Assembly: GCF_000761485.1 (NCBI RefSeq)
Contig: NZ_JPMX01000019.1
Coordinates: forward strand, 1 to 64,000
From: Modestobacter caceresii
GTDB lineage: Bacteria > Actinomycetota > Actinomycetes > Mycobacteriales > Geodermatophilaceae
Reading direction: 5' to 3'
Length of the DNA: 64,000 nt
The position numbers were made by a program, and so were the translations under genes. The notes below the pieces were generated by a model. The model was not told the DNA's origin and did not search any database. It saw only the letters and a program-made list of their open reading frames with translations. Positions 56,581 through 64,000 of this stretch are shown in pieces; the stretch's first letter is position 1; every line of letters begins with the position of its first letter.

Positions 56581-56958
56581 GTGATCATCGGGATCGGTGT
56601 CGACGTCTGCCCGGTCGAGCGGTTCGCCGCCTCGCTGGCCCGCACCCCTGGGCTGCGGGACCGGCTGTTCACGCCGGCCGAGCAGCGCACCCCGGCGGGC
56701 GGTGAGCGCAGCAGCGAGTCCCTGGCGGCCCGCTTCGCCGCCAAGGAGGCGCTGGCCAAGGCGCTGGGCGCCCCGGGGGACCTGCGCTGGCACGACGCCG
56801 AGGTGGTCGTCGGGGAGCGGGGGCGTCCGCACCTGGAGGTCCGCGGCACGGTGGCCCGGCGCGCCGCGGAGCTGGGCGTCACCTCCTGGCACGTGTCGCT
56901 GAGCCACGACGGGGGCATCGCCTCCGCCATGGTGATCGCCGAGGGGACTGCCACGTGA
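56581..56958 (+). CDS. acpS: Holo-[acyl-carrier-protein] synthase
   Basis: 125 residues. [12 protein letters not shown] with the metal-binding Asp, and [17 protein letters not shown] with the catalytic Glu. Transfers 4'-phosphopantetheine from CoA to acyl carrier protein. GTG 56581 is six bases after CACACT, a possible -10, without a Shine-Dalgarno. The stop overlaps the next GTG (GTGA). Confidence 0.95.
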   Translation: MIIGIGVDVCPVERFAASLARTPGLRDRLFTPAEQRTPAGGERSSESLAARFAAKEALAKALGAPGDLRWHDAEVVVGERGRPHLEVRGTVARRAAELGVTSWHVSLSHDGGIASAMVIAEGTAT

Positions 56959-58391
56959 TCGGGCTGCACACCGCTGCGCAGGTCCGGGCTGCGGAGCAGT
57001 CCGTCCTGGCCGGGCTCCCGGCGGGGGTGCTCATGCAACGGGCCGCGACCGGGTTGGCGACCGTCTGCCTGGGGTTGCTGGGCCGGGCGCACGGTGTCCG
57101 GGTGGTGTTGCTGGTCGGCTCCGGTGACAACGGCGGCGACGCGCTGTTCGCCGGTGCCCTGCTGGCGCAGCGTGGCGCGAGGGTCACTGCCGTCCTGCTC
57201 ACCCCGGACCGGGCGCACGCCGGAGGACTGGCCGCGTTCCGTCGCGCCGGTGGCCGGGTGGCCGAGGCGGCCGATGCGGGACTGCACCGGGCCGACCTGG
57301 TCCTCGACGGGATCGTCGGCCTCGGCAGCGCCGGCGGACTGCGAGAACCGGCCGCCGTGCTGGTCCGGGAGGCGACCGCCGGGCCGGGGCTGCTGGTCGC
57401 GGTCGACCTGCCCAGCGGCGTCCTCGCCGACACCGGCGAGGTCCCCGGGGCGGCCTTCCCCGCTCAGCACACGGTCACCTTCGGTGCCGTCAAGCCGGGG
57501 CTGGTGGTGGGCGCCGGTCGCCGGCAGGCCGGCACGGTGCACCTGGTCGACATCGGGCTCGGCCCCGTCCTCGCCGAACCGGCGGCCCAGCAGCTGACCG
57601 ACGCCGACGTCGTCCCGCACCTGGACGCCCCCGCCCCCGACGACGACAAGTACTCCCGCGGCGTGGTCGGCGTCCTGGCCGGTTCGGCGACCTACCCCGG
57701 CGCCGGGGTGCTGTGCACCGGTGCGGCGGTGCGGACCCGGCCGGGCCTGGTCCGGTACGCCGGCACCGCTGCGGAGGGCGTGCGGGCCGCCTGGCCGGAG
57801 GTCATCGTCACCGCCGGCCGCCCGGGGGACGCCGGACGGGTTCAGGCCTGGGTGGTCGGCCCGGGGATGGGCACCGACGACGACGCCGCCAGCGTGCTCG
57901 CCGAGGTGCTGGCCACCGACCTGCCGGTGGTGGTCGACGCCGACGGGCTGACCCTGGTCTCCCAGCGACCGGAGCTGGTGGCGGACCGCACGGCACCCAC
58001 CGTGCTGACGCCGCACGACCGCGAGTTCGCCCGCCTCTTCGGTGAGGTCGGCACCGACCGGCTGGCCGCTGCGCGCCGGGGTGCGGCGGAGCTGGGCTGC
58101 ACGGTGCTGCTGAAGGGCGACGCGACCGTCGTCGCCGACGCCGCCGGCACGACCTTCGTCAACGGCACCGGCACCCCGTGGCTGGCGACCGCCGGCACCG
58201 GGGACGTGCTCGCCGGCATCCTGGGGGCAGTGCTGGCGACCGGGCTGCCGGCCGCGGAGGCCGCGGCCGTCGCGGCTCACGTGCACGGCCGGGCCGGTCA
58301 GCTGGCCGCCGAGCAGGGCCCGCTGATCGCCGGTGACCTGGTCCGCCGGCTGCCCGAGACGCTGGCCCGGCTGCGCGCCGGTGCGGGCTGA
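56955..58391 (+). CDS. nnr: Bifunctional NAD(P)H-hydrate epimerase/dehydratase
   Basis: 478 residues, a fusion. Residues 1-~210: epimerase (YjeF-N) with [21 protein letters not shown] and [12 protein letters not shown]. Residues ~220-478: ADP-dependent dehydratase (ribokinase-like) with [40 protein letters not shown] and [23 protein letters not shown]. Repairs damaged NAD(P)H hydrates. GTG 56955 overlaps the acpS stop, so both are coupled. Confidence 0.95.
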   Translation: MIGLHTAAQVRAAEQSVLAGLPAGVLMQRAATGLATVCLGLLGRAHGVRVVLLVGSGDNGGDALFAGALLAQRGARVTAVLLTPDRAHAGGLAAFRRAGGRVAEAADAGLHRADLVLDGIVGLGSAGGLREPAAVLVREATAGPGLLVAVDLPSGVLADTGEVPGAAFPAQHTVTFGAVKPGLVVGAGRRQAGTVHLVDIGLGPVLAEPAAQQLTDADVVPHLDAPAPDDDKYSRGVVGVLAGSATYPGAGVLCTGAAVRTRPGLVRYAGTAAEGVRAAWPEVIVTAGRPGDAGRVQAWVVGPGMGTDDDAASVLAEVLATDLPVVVDADGLTLVSQRPELVADRTAPTVLTPHDREFARLFGEVGTDRLAAARRGAAELGCTVLLKGDATVVADAAGTTFVNGTGTPWLATAGTGDVLAGILGAVLATGLPAAEAAAVAAHVHGRAGQLAAEQGPLIAGDLVRRLPETLARLRAGAG

Positions 58392-58418
58392 CCGCGGCGG
58401 CCTGGGACAGTGGGCAGC

Positions 58419-59570
58419 GTGACGCAGGTGCAGCAGGTGCTGGGCAGCCGGGCCGAGGTGGTCGTCGACCTCGACGCGATCGCGGCGAACACCGCCGCGC
58501 TGCGCGCGCGGGCCGGCCGGCCGCTGATGGCGGTGGTCAAGGCCGACGGCTACGGGCACGGGCTGGTGCCCGCTGCCCGGGCGGCGCTCGCCGGCGGGGC
58601 CGATGCCCTCGGGGTGACGGTGCTGGAGGAGGCGCTCGCACTGCGCGCCGCCGGGGTCACCGCACCCCTGCTGTCCTGGCAGCACGCGCCGGGGGAGGAC
58701 TACGCCGCGGGGCTGGCCGCCGACGTCGAGCTGTCGGTCAACGCGGAGTGGGCGCTGGCCGAGGTGGTCGACGCCGCCCGGGCCACCGGCCGCACCGCCC
58801 GGGTGCAGCTGTTCGCCGACACCGGCCTGTCCCGCGAGGGCGCCACACCCGAGGCCTGGCCCGGGCTCGTGGCCGCGGCGGCGCGTGCCCAGGTCGACGG
58901 CGACGTCGTCGTCACCGGGTTGTGGAGCCACCTCGCCCACGCCGACGCCCCCACCCACCCGACCATCGCCCGGCAGGTGCAGGTCTTCGAGGAGGCGGTG
59001 GCGCTGGCCCGGCGGGCCGGGCTGACCGACGCCCGCCGTCACCTGGCCAACTCGGCGGCCACCATCGCCCTGCCCGAGACCTGGTACGACATGGTCCGGC
59101 CCGGGGTCGCGCTGTACGGCCTGGACCCGCTGGGCGGCGACCCGGGGCAGTACGGGCTCCGCCCGGCGATGACGGTCCAGGCCCGGGTGGCGCTGACCAA
59201 GCGGGTGCCGGCCGGGACCGGGGGCTCCTACGGCCACACGTACTCCCCGGAGGGGGAGACGACGCTGGCCCTGGTGCCGGTCGGCTACGCCGACGGGGTG
59301 CCCCGCGCCGCCGGGAACCGGGCACCGGTGCTCGCCGCGGGGGCGCAGCGGACCATCGCGGGCCGGGTGTGCATGGACCAGTTCGTCCTCGACGTGGGCG
59401 ACGACCCGATCGCGCCCGGTGACGCGGTGGTGCTGTGGGGCTCGGGGGCGGACGGCGAGCCGACCGCCCAGCAGTGGGCCGACGCGGTCGACACCATCCA
59501 CTACGAGCTCGTCACCCGGGTGGGCGGCCGCTTCTCCCGCCGCTACGTGGGAACCGCGGGGATCGCCTGA
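58419..59570 (+). CDS. alr: Alanine racemase
   Basis: 383 residues. PLP lysine Lys41 in MAVVKADGYGHG; VRPGVALYGLDPL; the second catalytic Tyr in TPLK-equivalent segment GGSYGHTYSPEGETTLALVPVGYADGVPR; ITAGRVCMDQ-like IAGRVCMDQFVLDVG. Makes D-alanine for peptidoglycan. GTG 58419 follows GACAGT (58406-58411) by seven bases, so it may be leaderless; GTG 58410 adds three residues. The stop forms TGATG with the next gene. Confidence 0.96.
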   Translation: MTQVQQVLGSRAEVVVDLDAIAANTAALRARAGRPLMAVVKADGYGHGLVPAARAALAGGADALGVTVLEEALALRAAGVTAPLLSWQHAPGEDYAAGLAADVELSVNAEWALAEVVDAARATGRTARVQLFADTGLSREGATPEAWPGLVAAAARAQVDGDVVVTGLWSHLAHADAPTHPTIARQVQVFEEAVALARRAGLTDARRHLANSAATIALPETWYDMVRPGVALYGLDPLGGDPGQYGLRPAMTVQARVALTKRVPAGTGGSYGHTYSPEGETTLALVPVGYADGVPRAAGNRAPVLAAGAQRTIAGRVCMDQFVLDVGDDPIAPGDAVVLWGSGADGEPTAQQWADAVDTIHYELVTRVGGRFSRRYVGTAGIA

Positions 59571-60757
59571 TGGCGCAGCACGGCCACCTCCGCCTGGGCC
59601 GCACGGCCGGTCTGGTCGGCGCCGCGGTCGGCCTGGCCGCGGCCGGCACGGCGGTCGGGGTCGCCGTCACCCGGACGGCGACGGCCCGGGTGCGGGCCGG
59701 CCAGCTGGCCGGTCAGCGCGGGGAGGACGGCCGCCCCGTCGAGGACGTACCGGTGAACCAGCTGCGCCGGGAGGACCCGCTGGGCTCCGGCCGCCGTGCC
59801 GCCGACCGCACGGTGGTGGTGCGGGCCGACGACGGGGTGGCGCTCACGGTCGAGGAGGTCGGCCCGACCGATGCGCCGCTGACCGTCGTCTTCGTGCACG
59901 GCTACGCGCTGTCCATGGCCTCCTGGACGTTCCAGCGCAGGGACCTCGGCGAGCAGCTGGCCACCGCCAACGGCCACCGGCCCACCGCGCGCCTGGTCTT
60001 CTACGACCAGCGGGGGCACGGCGCCTCCGGCCGCGGTGCCGCCGAGCGTTCGACCATCGACCAGCTGGCCGCGGACCTGGAGTCGGTGCTCACCGCGCGG
60101 GTGCCGCGCGGGCCGGTGGTGCTGGTCGGCCACTCGATGGGCGGGATGACGGTGCTCGCCCTGGCCCAGCGCCGGCCGGAGCTGTTCGGGACCCGGGTCG
60201 CCGGGGTGGCGCTGGTGTCCACCTCCAGCGGCAACCTCGGCGACCTGGACTTCGGGCTGCCCACGCTGCTGACCCGGGTCCGCGCAACGGTGCTGCCGGT
60301 CGCGGTCTGGACCATGCGCCGCAGGCCCGGGCTCGCCGAGGTGACCCGGCGACTGGCCAAGGACGTCGTGTCGGCGGTCACCTGGTCGATGTCGTTCGCC
60401 TCCACCGGCGTCGACCCGGCACTGGGGCGCTACGTGGACGCGATGATCGCCGGGACCCCGGTCGACGTGGTCGCCGAGTTCTACCCGGCGATCGCCGGAC
60501 TGGACGTCAGCGGCGCGATCGAACCGTTGTGTCGGGTGCCGACCGTGGTGCTGACGGGCGACGCGGACAAGCTGATCCCCAAGGCGCACAGCGAGCGGAT
60601 CCGGACGCGGCTCGAGGAGTCGGGGGAGGGCACGGTCGAGTACGTCGCCGTCCCGGACGCCGGGCACCTGGTGCCGCTGGAGCACCCGGGACAGGTGACC
60701 GACGTGCTGGCCGGCCTGATCCGCCGGGTCGCCGCCGGGCAACGCCCCGCCGGCTGA
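59570..60757 (+). CDS. Alpha/beta hydrolase with N-terminal membrane anchor
   Basis: 395 residues. A hydrophobic stretch near residues 13-34 (AGLVGAAVGLAAAGTAVGVAV) could be an anchor or signal. Hydrolase core: VFVHGYALSMASW, nucleophile elbow VGHSMGGMTVL, acid Asp in TGDADKLIP, His in DAGHLVPLEHP. Esterase or lipase of unknown substrate; a hydrolase after alr is common in actinobacteria. ATG 59570 shares one base with the alr stop. Confidence 0.88.
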   Translation: MAQHGHLRLGRTAGLVGAAVGLAAAGTAVGVAVTRTATARVRAGQLAGQRGEDGRPVEDVPVNQLRREDPLGSGRRAADRTVVVRADDGVALTVEEVGPTDAPLTVVFVHGYALSMASWTFQRRDLGEQLATANGHRPTARLVFYDQRGHGASGRGAAERSTIDQLAADLESVLTARVPRGPVVLVGHSMGGMTVLALAQRRPELFGTRVAGVALVSTSSGNLGDLDFGLPTLLTRVRATVLPVAVWTMRRRPGLAEVTRRLAKDVVSAVTWSMSFASTGVDPALGRYVDAMIAGTPVDVVAEFYPAIAGLDVSGAIEPLCRVPTVVLTGDADKLIPKAHSERIRTRLEESGEGTVEYVAVPDAGHLVPLEHPGQVTDVLAGLIRRVAAGQRPAG

Positions 60758-60778
60758 CCCCCGGCCGGGCCCCGGTCG

Positions 60779-60784
60779 TAGGGT
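60779..60784 (+). promoter_or_regulatory. Likely -10 box for leaderless uracil-DNA glycosylase gene
   Basis: TAGGGT ends six bases before GTG 60791 with no Shine-Dalgarno between; CTGACC (60754-60759) is a possible -35 at 19 bases. Confidence 0.45.
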
Positions 60785-60790
60785 GCTGGC

Positions 60791-61408
60791 GTGGCTGCTC
60801 CCCGACCCGACGCGGCCGCCGCCGAGGTGGCGGCGACCGCCGCGGCCGCGCCGGACTGGTCCTCGCTCGCCGAGGTCGCCCGCTCCTGCGTCGCGTGCCC
60901 CGAGCTGGCCGCCACCCGGCAGCACGTCGTCGTCGGGGACGTGCCGGTGACGGGTCGGCCGCGGCTGGTGGTCGTGGGGGAGGCGCCGGGCGCCACCGAG
61001 GACGAGACCGGCCGGCCGTTCGTGGGCAGGAGCGGCGCGCTGCTGGACCTGTTGCTCGACGAGGCCGGGCTGCCCCGGGCGGAGGTGGCCGTGCTCAACA
61101 TCGTGAAGTGCCGCCCGCCGGGCAACCGCACCCCGAAGGCCCCCGAGGTCGCCCGGTGCAGCGGCTGGCTGCGCCGCCAGCTCGACCTGCTCGGCGCCGA
61201 CGTCGTGGTCGCCCTCGGGCTCTCCTCGGCCAAGTGGTTCCTCGGGCCACGCACCGTGCTCGGCCAGGTGCGTGGCCGGGCGCACGACGTCGACGGGCGC
61301 GCCGTGTGGGTCACCTACCACCCGTCGGCCGCGATCCGGTTCGGCCCGAACGGTGCCCCGCGAGCCGCGCTCGCCGCCGACCTGCGCGCCGTGGCGGGCT
61401 CGCTGTGA
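60791..61408 (+). CDS. Uracil-DNA glycosylase, family 4 (iron-sulfur)
   Basis: 205 residues. Four Cys at about 33, 36, 107 and 123 (SCVAC, VKCRPPG, ARC) would hold the [4Fe-4S] cluster; GEAPGATEDETGRPFVGRSG is the family-4 active-site motif and TYHPSA the C-terminal one. No UdgX-type KRRIH insertion is seen. Removes uracil from DNA. Its stop overlaps the tsaE GTG by four bases. Confidence 0.92.
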   Translation: MAAPRPDAAAAEVAATAAAAPDWSSLAEVARSCVACPELAATRQHVVVGDVPVTGRPRLVVVGEAPGATEDETGRPFVGRSGALLDLLLDEAGLPRAEVAVLNIVKCRPPGNRTPKAPEVARCSGWLRRQLDLLGADVVVALGLSSAKWFLGPRTVLGQVRGRAHDVDGRAVWVTYHPSAAIRFGPNGAPRAALAADLRAVAGSL

Positions 61409-61857
61409 GGCGCGCGCACGAGCTGCCCACCGTCGCCGACACCCAGGCCTTCGGCCGCGAGCTGGCCGGGTTGCTCCGGGCCGGTGACCTGGTCGTGCTG
61501 GCCGGGCCGCTGGGTGCGGGCAAGACCGCGCTCACCCAGGGGATCGGTGCCGGCCTCGGTGTCCCCGGCCCGGTGACCTCACCGACGTTCGTGCTGGCCC
61601 GGGTGCACCGCGGCGGACGGGTCCCGCTGGTGCACGTCGACGCCTACCGGCTGGCCGGCATGGCCGACGTCGACGACCTGGACCTGGACGCCACCACCGA
61701 CGAGGCGGTCACCGTCGTCGAGTGGGGCCACGGCCTGGTCGAGCAGTTGGCCGACGAGCACCTGGTGGTCGAGCTCGACCGGCGGGACGACGACGTCCGC
61801 ACCGTCCGGCTGGTGCCCGTCGGCCCGGGCTGGGAGCAGCGGCTCACCGACGCCTGA
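61405..61857 (+). CDS. tsaE: tRNA t6A biosynthesis ATPase TsaE
   Basis: 150 residues. Walker A GPLGAGKTALTQGIGAGLG with Lys40; VTSPTFVL; HVDAYRL; VVEWGHGL. TsaE assists the TsaBD complex in making threonylcarbamoyl-adenosine 37. GTG 61405 overlaps the glycosylase stop. It is separated from tsaB by a minus-strand hydrolase gene. Confidence 0.95.
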   Translation: MRRAHELPTVADTQAFGRELAGLLRAGDLVVLAGPLGAGKTALTQGIGAGLGVPGPVTSPTFVLARVHRGGRVPLVHVDAYRLAGMADVDDLDLDATTDEAVTVVEWGHGLVEQLADEHLVVELDRRDDDVRTVRLVPVGPGWEQRLTDA

Positions 61858-61860
61858 GCC

Positions 61861-62541
61861 TCAGCCGGCCCGCTCGACGATCGGGCGCAGGAGCGCCGCC
61901 AGTTCGGCCGGCGCGGCCAGGAACGGCGAGTGGCCGGTGTCCAGCCGGAGCACGGTGCCGGCGCGGGAGGACATCGCCTCCTGGGCGGCCACCGGGATGG
62001 CCTGGTCCTGCTCGCAGACGACGTAGGTGCTCGGCAGCTCCGTCCAGGCGGCGCGGCTCAGCGGTTGGGTGAGCGCGGCCGTGGACTGCAGCTGCAGTTC
62101 GGCCACCGCCTGCTGGGTGAGCTCCGGGGAGACGCCGTTGTAGAACACCGTCTCCGGCGCGGTGGCCCGCACGTGCGTCGGGTGCAGCTCCTGCCAGGAC
62201 GGGACCTGTCCGCCCAGGCTGCTCACCAGCGAGTCGCCCACGTCGAGCTGGAAGGCGCACAGGTAGACCAGGTGCGCCACGCCCAGCTCGGCGGTGGCCG
62301 CCTCGCTGATCGGGATCCCGCCGTAGGAGTGCCCCACCAGGACCACGGGCCCCTCGACCTCGGCGAGCGCGTCCCGGACGGCGGCGGCGTCGGCGGTGAG
62401 GTCGCCGAGCGACTGCGGGTCGGTGCCGGAGCTGGGCAGCGCGACACGGACGACGTCGACGCCGGGCAGGTGGTCGACCAGCGGCTGCCAGCACCACGGG
62501 GTGTGCCAGGCGCCGTGGACCAGGACCAGGGTGGCGGGCAT
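61861..62541 (-). CDS. Alpha/beta hydrolase (esterase-like)
   Basis: 226 residues. LVLVHGAWHTPWCWQPLVDHL, nucleophile elbow VGHSYGGIPISEA, acid Asp in CEQDQAIP, His in DTGHSPFLAAP. Resembles small cytosolic hydroxynitrile-lyase/salicylate-esterase-like hydrolases (AB hydrolase-1 group). GAGGAA lies upstream of ATG 62541. It interrupts the otherwise collinear tsaE-tsaB order, suggesting insertion in this lineage. Confidence 0.85.
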   Translation of the reverse strand: MPATLVLVHGAWHTPWCWQPLVDHLPGVDVVRVALPSSGTDPQSLGDLTADAAAVRDALAEVEGPVVLVGHSYGGIPISEAATAELGVAHLVYLCAFQLDVGDSLVSSLGGQVPSWQELHPTHVRATAPETVFYNGVSPELTQQAVAELQLQSTAALTQPLSRAAWTELPSTYVVCEQDQAIPVAAQEAMSSRAGTVLRLDTGHSPFLAAPAELAALLRPIVERAG

Positions 62542-62646
62542 GCGGGTTCCTCGTCGTCGGGGGAGGTGGGCCCGCGCAGTCGATCAACAGCCTGCCTCGG
62601 GCGCAACCGCCCGGCCGCTGCCGACGGCGGGCCGGGGAGCGGCATC

Positions 62647-62652
62647 TACCCT
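62647..62652 (+). promoter_or_regulatory. Likely -10 box for leaderless tsaB
   Basis: TACCCT ends eight bases before GTG 62661; no Shine-Dalgarno between. A new promoter here makes sense because the upstream gene is on the other strand. Confidence 0.45.
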
Positions 62653-62660
62653 CGACGGTC

Positions 62661-63323
62661 GTGCTCGTCCTCGCGCTCGACACCGCCACCCCGACCCTCG
62701 TCGTCGGGCTGGCCGAGGTCACGTCGACCCGGGTGGAGGGTGCGCTGCTGCTCCCCGCTCAGCGCACCGTCGAGGTGCTCGCCGAACGGGCCCTCCCGTC
62801 GGGGAACCGGCATGCCGAACTGCTCACCCCGGCGATCCGCGAGGTGCTCGCCGAGGGCGGGGTCGAGATGCGTCAGGTGGACTCCTTCGTGGTGGGGCTG
62901 GGGCCGGGCCCGTTCACCGGGTTGCGGGTCGGGGTGGTCACCGCCGCCGCCCTGGGTGACGCGATCGGGACGACGGTCTACGGCGTCTGCTCGCTGGACG
63001 CCGTCGGCGACGGCGCCCGGTCGGTGGTCACCGACGCGCGGCGCAAGGAGGTCCACTGGGCCACCTACGGCGCTGACGGGGAGCGGCTGACCGGCCCCGG
63101 CGTCGACCGGCCGGAGGACGCCCCGGTCACCGACCCGGTCGTCGGGGACGTCCGGTTCACCGAGCGGCTGGGCCGCGAGGTCATCGCCGCTGAGGTCACC
63201 ACCGCCGGGCTGCTGCGCGCCGCCGTGCCGCTGTTCGACCGGCCGCCGGCACCGCTGGAGCCGCTGTACCTCCGCCGTCCCGACGCGGTGCCGTCGGTGA
63301 CCCGCAAGCCGGTGAGCCAGTGA
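62661..63323 (+). CDS. tsaB: tRNA t6A biosynthesis protein TsaB
   Basis: 220 residues, degenerate ASKHA fold. [19 protein letters not shown] start, [40 protein letters not shown] are diagnostic. It scaffolds TsaD in the t6A complex. The stop overlaps the rimI GTG (GTGA). Confidence 0.95.
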   Translation: MLVLALDTATPTLVVGLAEVTSTRVEGALLLPAQRTVEVLAERALPSGNRHAELLTPAIREVLAEGGVEMRQVDSFVVGLGPGPFTGLRVGVVTAAALGDAIGTTVYGVCSLDAVGDGARSVVTDARRKEVHWATYGADGERLTGPGVDRPEDAPVTDPVVGDVRFTERLGREVIAAEVTTAGLLRAAVPLFDRPPAPLEPLYLRRPDAVPSVTRKPVSQ

Positions 63324-63781
63324 GCGTGCGGCTGCGCGACATGACCGTCGCGGACCTGCCCCGGGTGATGGAGCTGGAGGAGGAGCTCTTCGCGCCGGAC
63401 ACCTGGACCGAGTGGATGTACCGGGACGAGCTCGCCCGTCCCGACACCCGGCACTACCTGGTCGCCGTCGATGCCGATGCCGACGCCGACGCCGTGGTCG
63501 GCTACGCCGGGCTGATCGCCTATCCCTACGAGGCGCACATCGCCACCATCGGGGTGGCCGGCACGCGGCAGCACGAGGGGATCGGGGCGCTGCTGCTGGA
63601 CGCGCTGCTCGCCGAGGCGGACGGGCGGCGCACGCCGGTGCTGCTGGAGGTCCGCGAGGACGACGAGGCGACCCAGGCGTTCTACCGCCGGCGCGGGTTC
63701 GCCGAGATCGGCCGCCGCCCGAACTACTACCCGCTCAGTGGGAAGGACGCCGTCGTGATGCTGCGAGAGGTGCGGCAATGA
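63320..63781 (+). CDS. rimI: Ribosomal-protein-alanine N-acetyltransferase RimI-like (GNAT)
   Basis: 153 residues. GNAT core: acetyl-CoA loop [51 protein letters not shown]. Its position in tsaB-rimI-tsaD supports the name; it may acetylate S18 or other N-termini. A tandem GAYGCC run encodes [12 protein letters not shown] near residue 50. GTG 63320 and the stop both overlap neighbours by four bases. Confidence 0.92.
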   Translation: MSVRLRDMTVADLPRVMELEEELFAPDTWTEWMYRDELARPDTRHYLVAVDADADADAVVGYAGLIAYPYEAHIATIGVAGTRQHEGIGALLLDALLAEADGRRTPVLLEVREDDEATQAFYRRRGFAEIGRRPNYYPLSGKDAVVMLREVRQ

Positions 63782-64000
63782 GCCAGCCGCTGGTGCTGGG
63801 GTTCGAGACCTCGTGCGACGAGACCGGGATCGGGCTGGTGCGCGGGCAGACGTTGCTGTCCGACGCGCTGGCCACGTCCATGGCCGAGCACGAGCGCTTC
63901 GGCGGGGTGGTCCCGGAGATCGCCAGCCGGGCGCACCTGGAGGCGATGGTCCCGACCGTGCACCGGTCGCTGGCCGACGCCGGGGTGACCCTGCGCGACG
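63778..64000 (+). CDS. tsaD: tRNA N6-adenosine threonylcarbamoyltransferase TsaD, 3'-truncated by window edge
   Basis: The first 74 residues: [17 protein letters not shown], then [25 protein letters not shown], the typical TsaD N-terminus. The metal-binding HxxxH expected further on is outside the window. ATG 63778 overlaps the rimI stop (ATGA). Transfers threonylcarbamoyl to A37 of ANN-decoding tRNAs. Confidence 0.95.
   Translation, partial: MSQPLVLGFETSCDETGIGLVRGQTLLSDALATSMAEHERFGGVVPEIASRAHLEAMVPTVHRSLADAGVTLRD

Overview
High-GC actinobacterial chromosome segment carrying the large conserved transcription/translation cluster. Evidence for an actinobacterium: very GC-rich codon third positions, frequent GTG starts, a TTG-started rpoB, hadA-hadB between rpmG and tRNA-Trp/secE/nusG, an F420-dependent luciferase-like oxidoreductase, long Ala/Gly/acidic tails on ribosomal proteins, and the rplM-rpsI-glmM-glmS-acpS-nnr-alr-tsaEBD order known from Mycobacterium. 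A relative of Geodermatophilaceae is my best guess, but this is inference only.

Layout. 1-4320: the end of an unrecognised protein, a Trp-rich micro-ORF followed by hairpins, and a membrane GGDEF/EAL (cyclic-di-GMP) protein. 4334-8761: tRNA-Thr, tRNA-Met, rpmG, the dehydratase pair hadA-hadB, an antisense aminotransferase, tRNA-Trp, secE, nusG. 8855-19613: rplK, rplA, rplJ-rplL with an L10-type leader, rpoB, rpoC. 19674-22068: minus-strand accessory block (F420 oxidoreductase, a 71-residue protein, a trypsin-like peptidase). 22340-27048: str operon (rpsL, rpsG, fusA, tuf). 27129-32768: S10 operon. 32969-40866: spc operon with secY, adk, map, infA. 40938-45673: alpha operon and truA. 45716-52061: accessory block with an NAD(P)-binding protein, a molybdenum-cofactor set (mobA, fdhD, mog, moaC, moeA), a PfkB kinase and a beta-carbonic anhydrase. 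52214-64000: rplM-rpsI, glmM-glmS, acpS, nnr, alr, two alpha/beta hydrolases, a family-4 uracil-DNA glycosylase and the tsaE/tsaB/rimI/tsaD set; tsaD runs off the window.

How it works together: most genes build ribosomes, RNA polymerase and the Sec channel in long co-directional operons with 1-4 nt stop/start overlaps. glmM/glmS and alr supply cell-wall precursors; the tsa genes make the t6A tRNA modification.

The least ordinary items: a dispersed 56-bp palindromic repeat (four copies, one read through as the C-terminus of the carbonic anhydrase); a 29-residue peptide ending in two GWRWNR units ahead of the cyclic-di-GMP gene; a 12-codon mini-ORF coupled by TGATG junctions on both sides between rplR and rpsE; a peptidase next to a free copy of what looks like its own N-terminal module; a divergent mobA/fdhD promoter whose two -10 boxes share the same TA; and a 15-bp terminator-like palindrome inside the first codons of truA. 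No CRISPR array, insertion sequence or prophage was seen.
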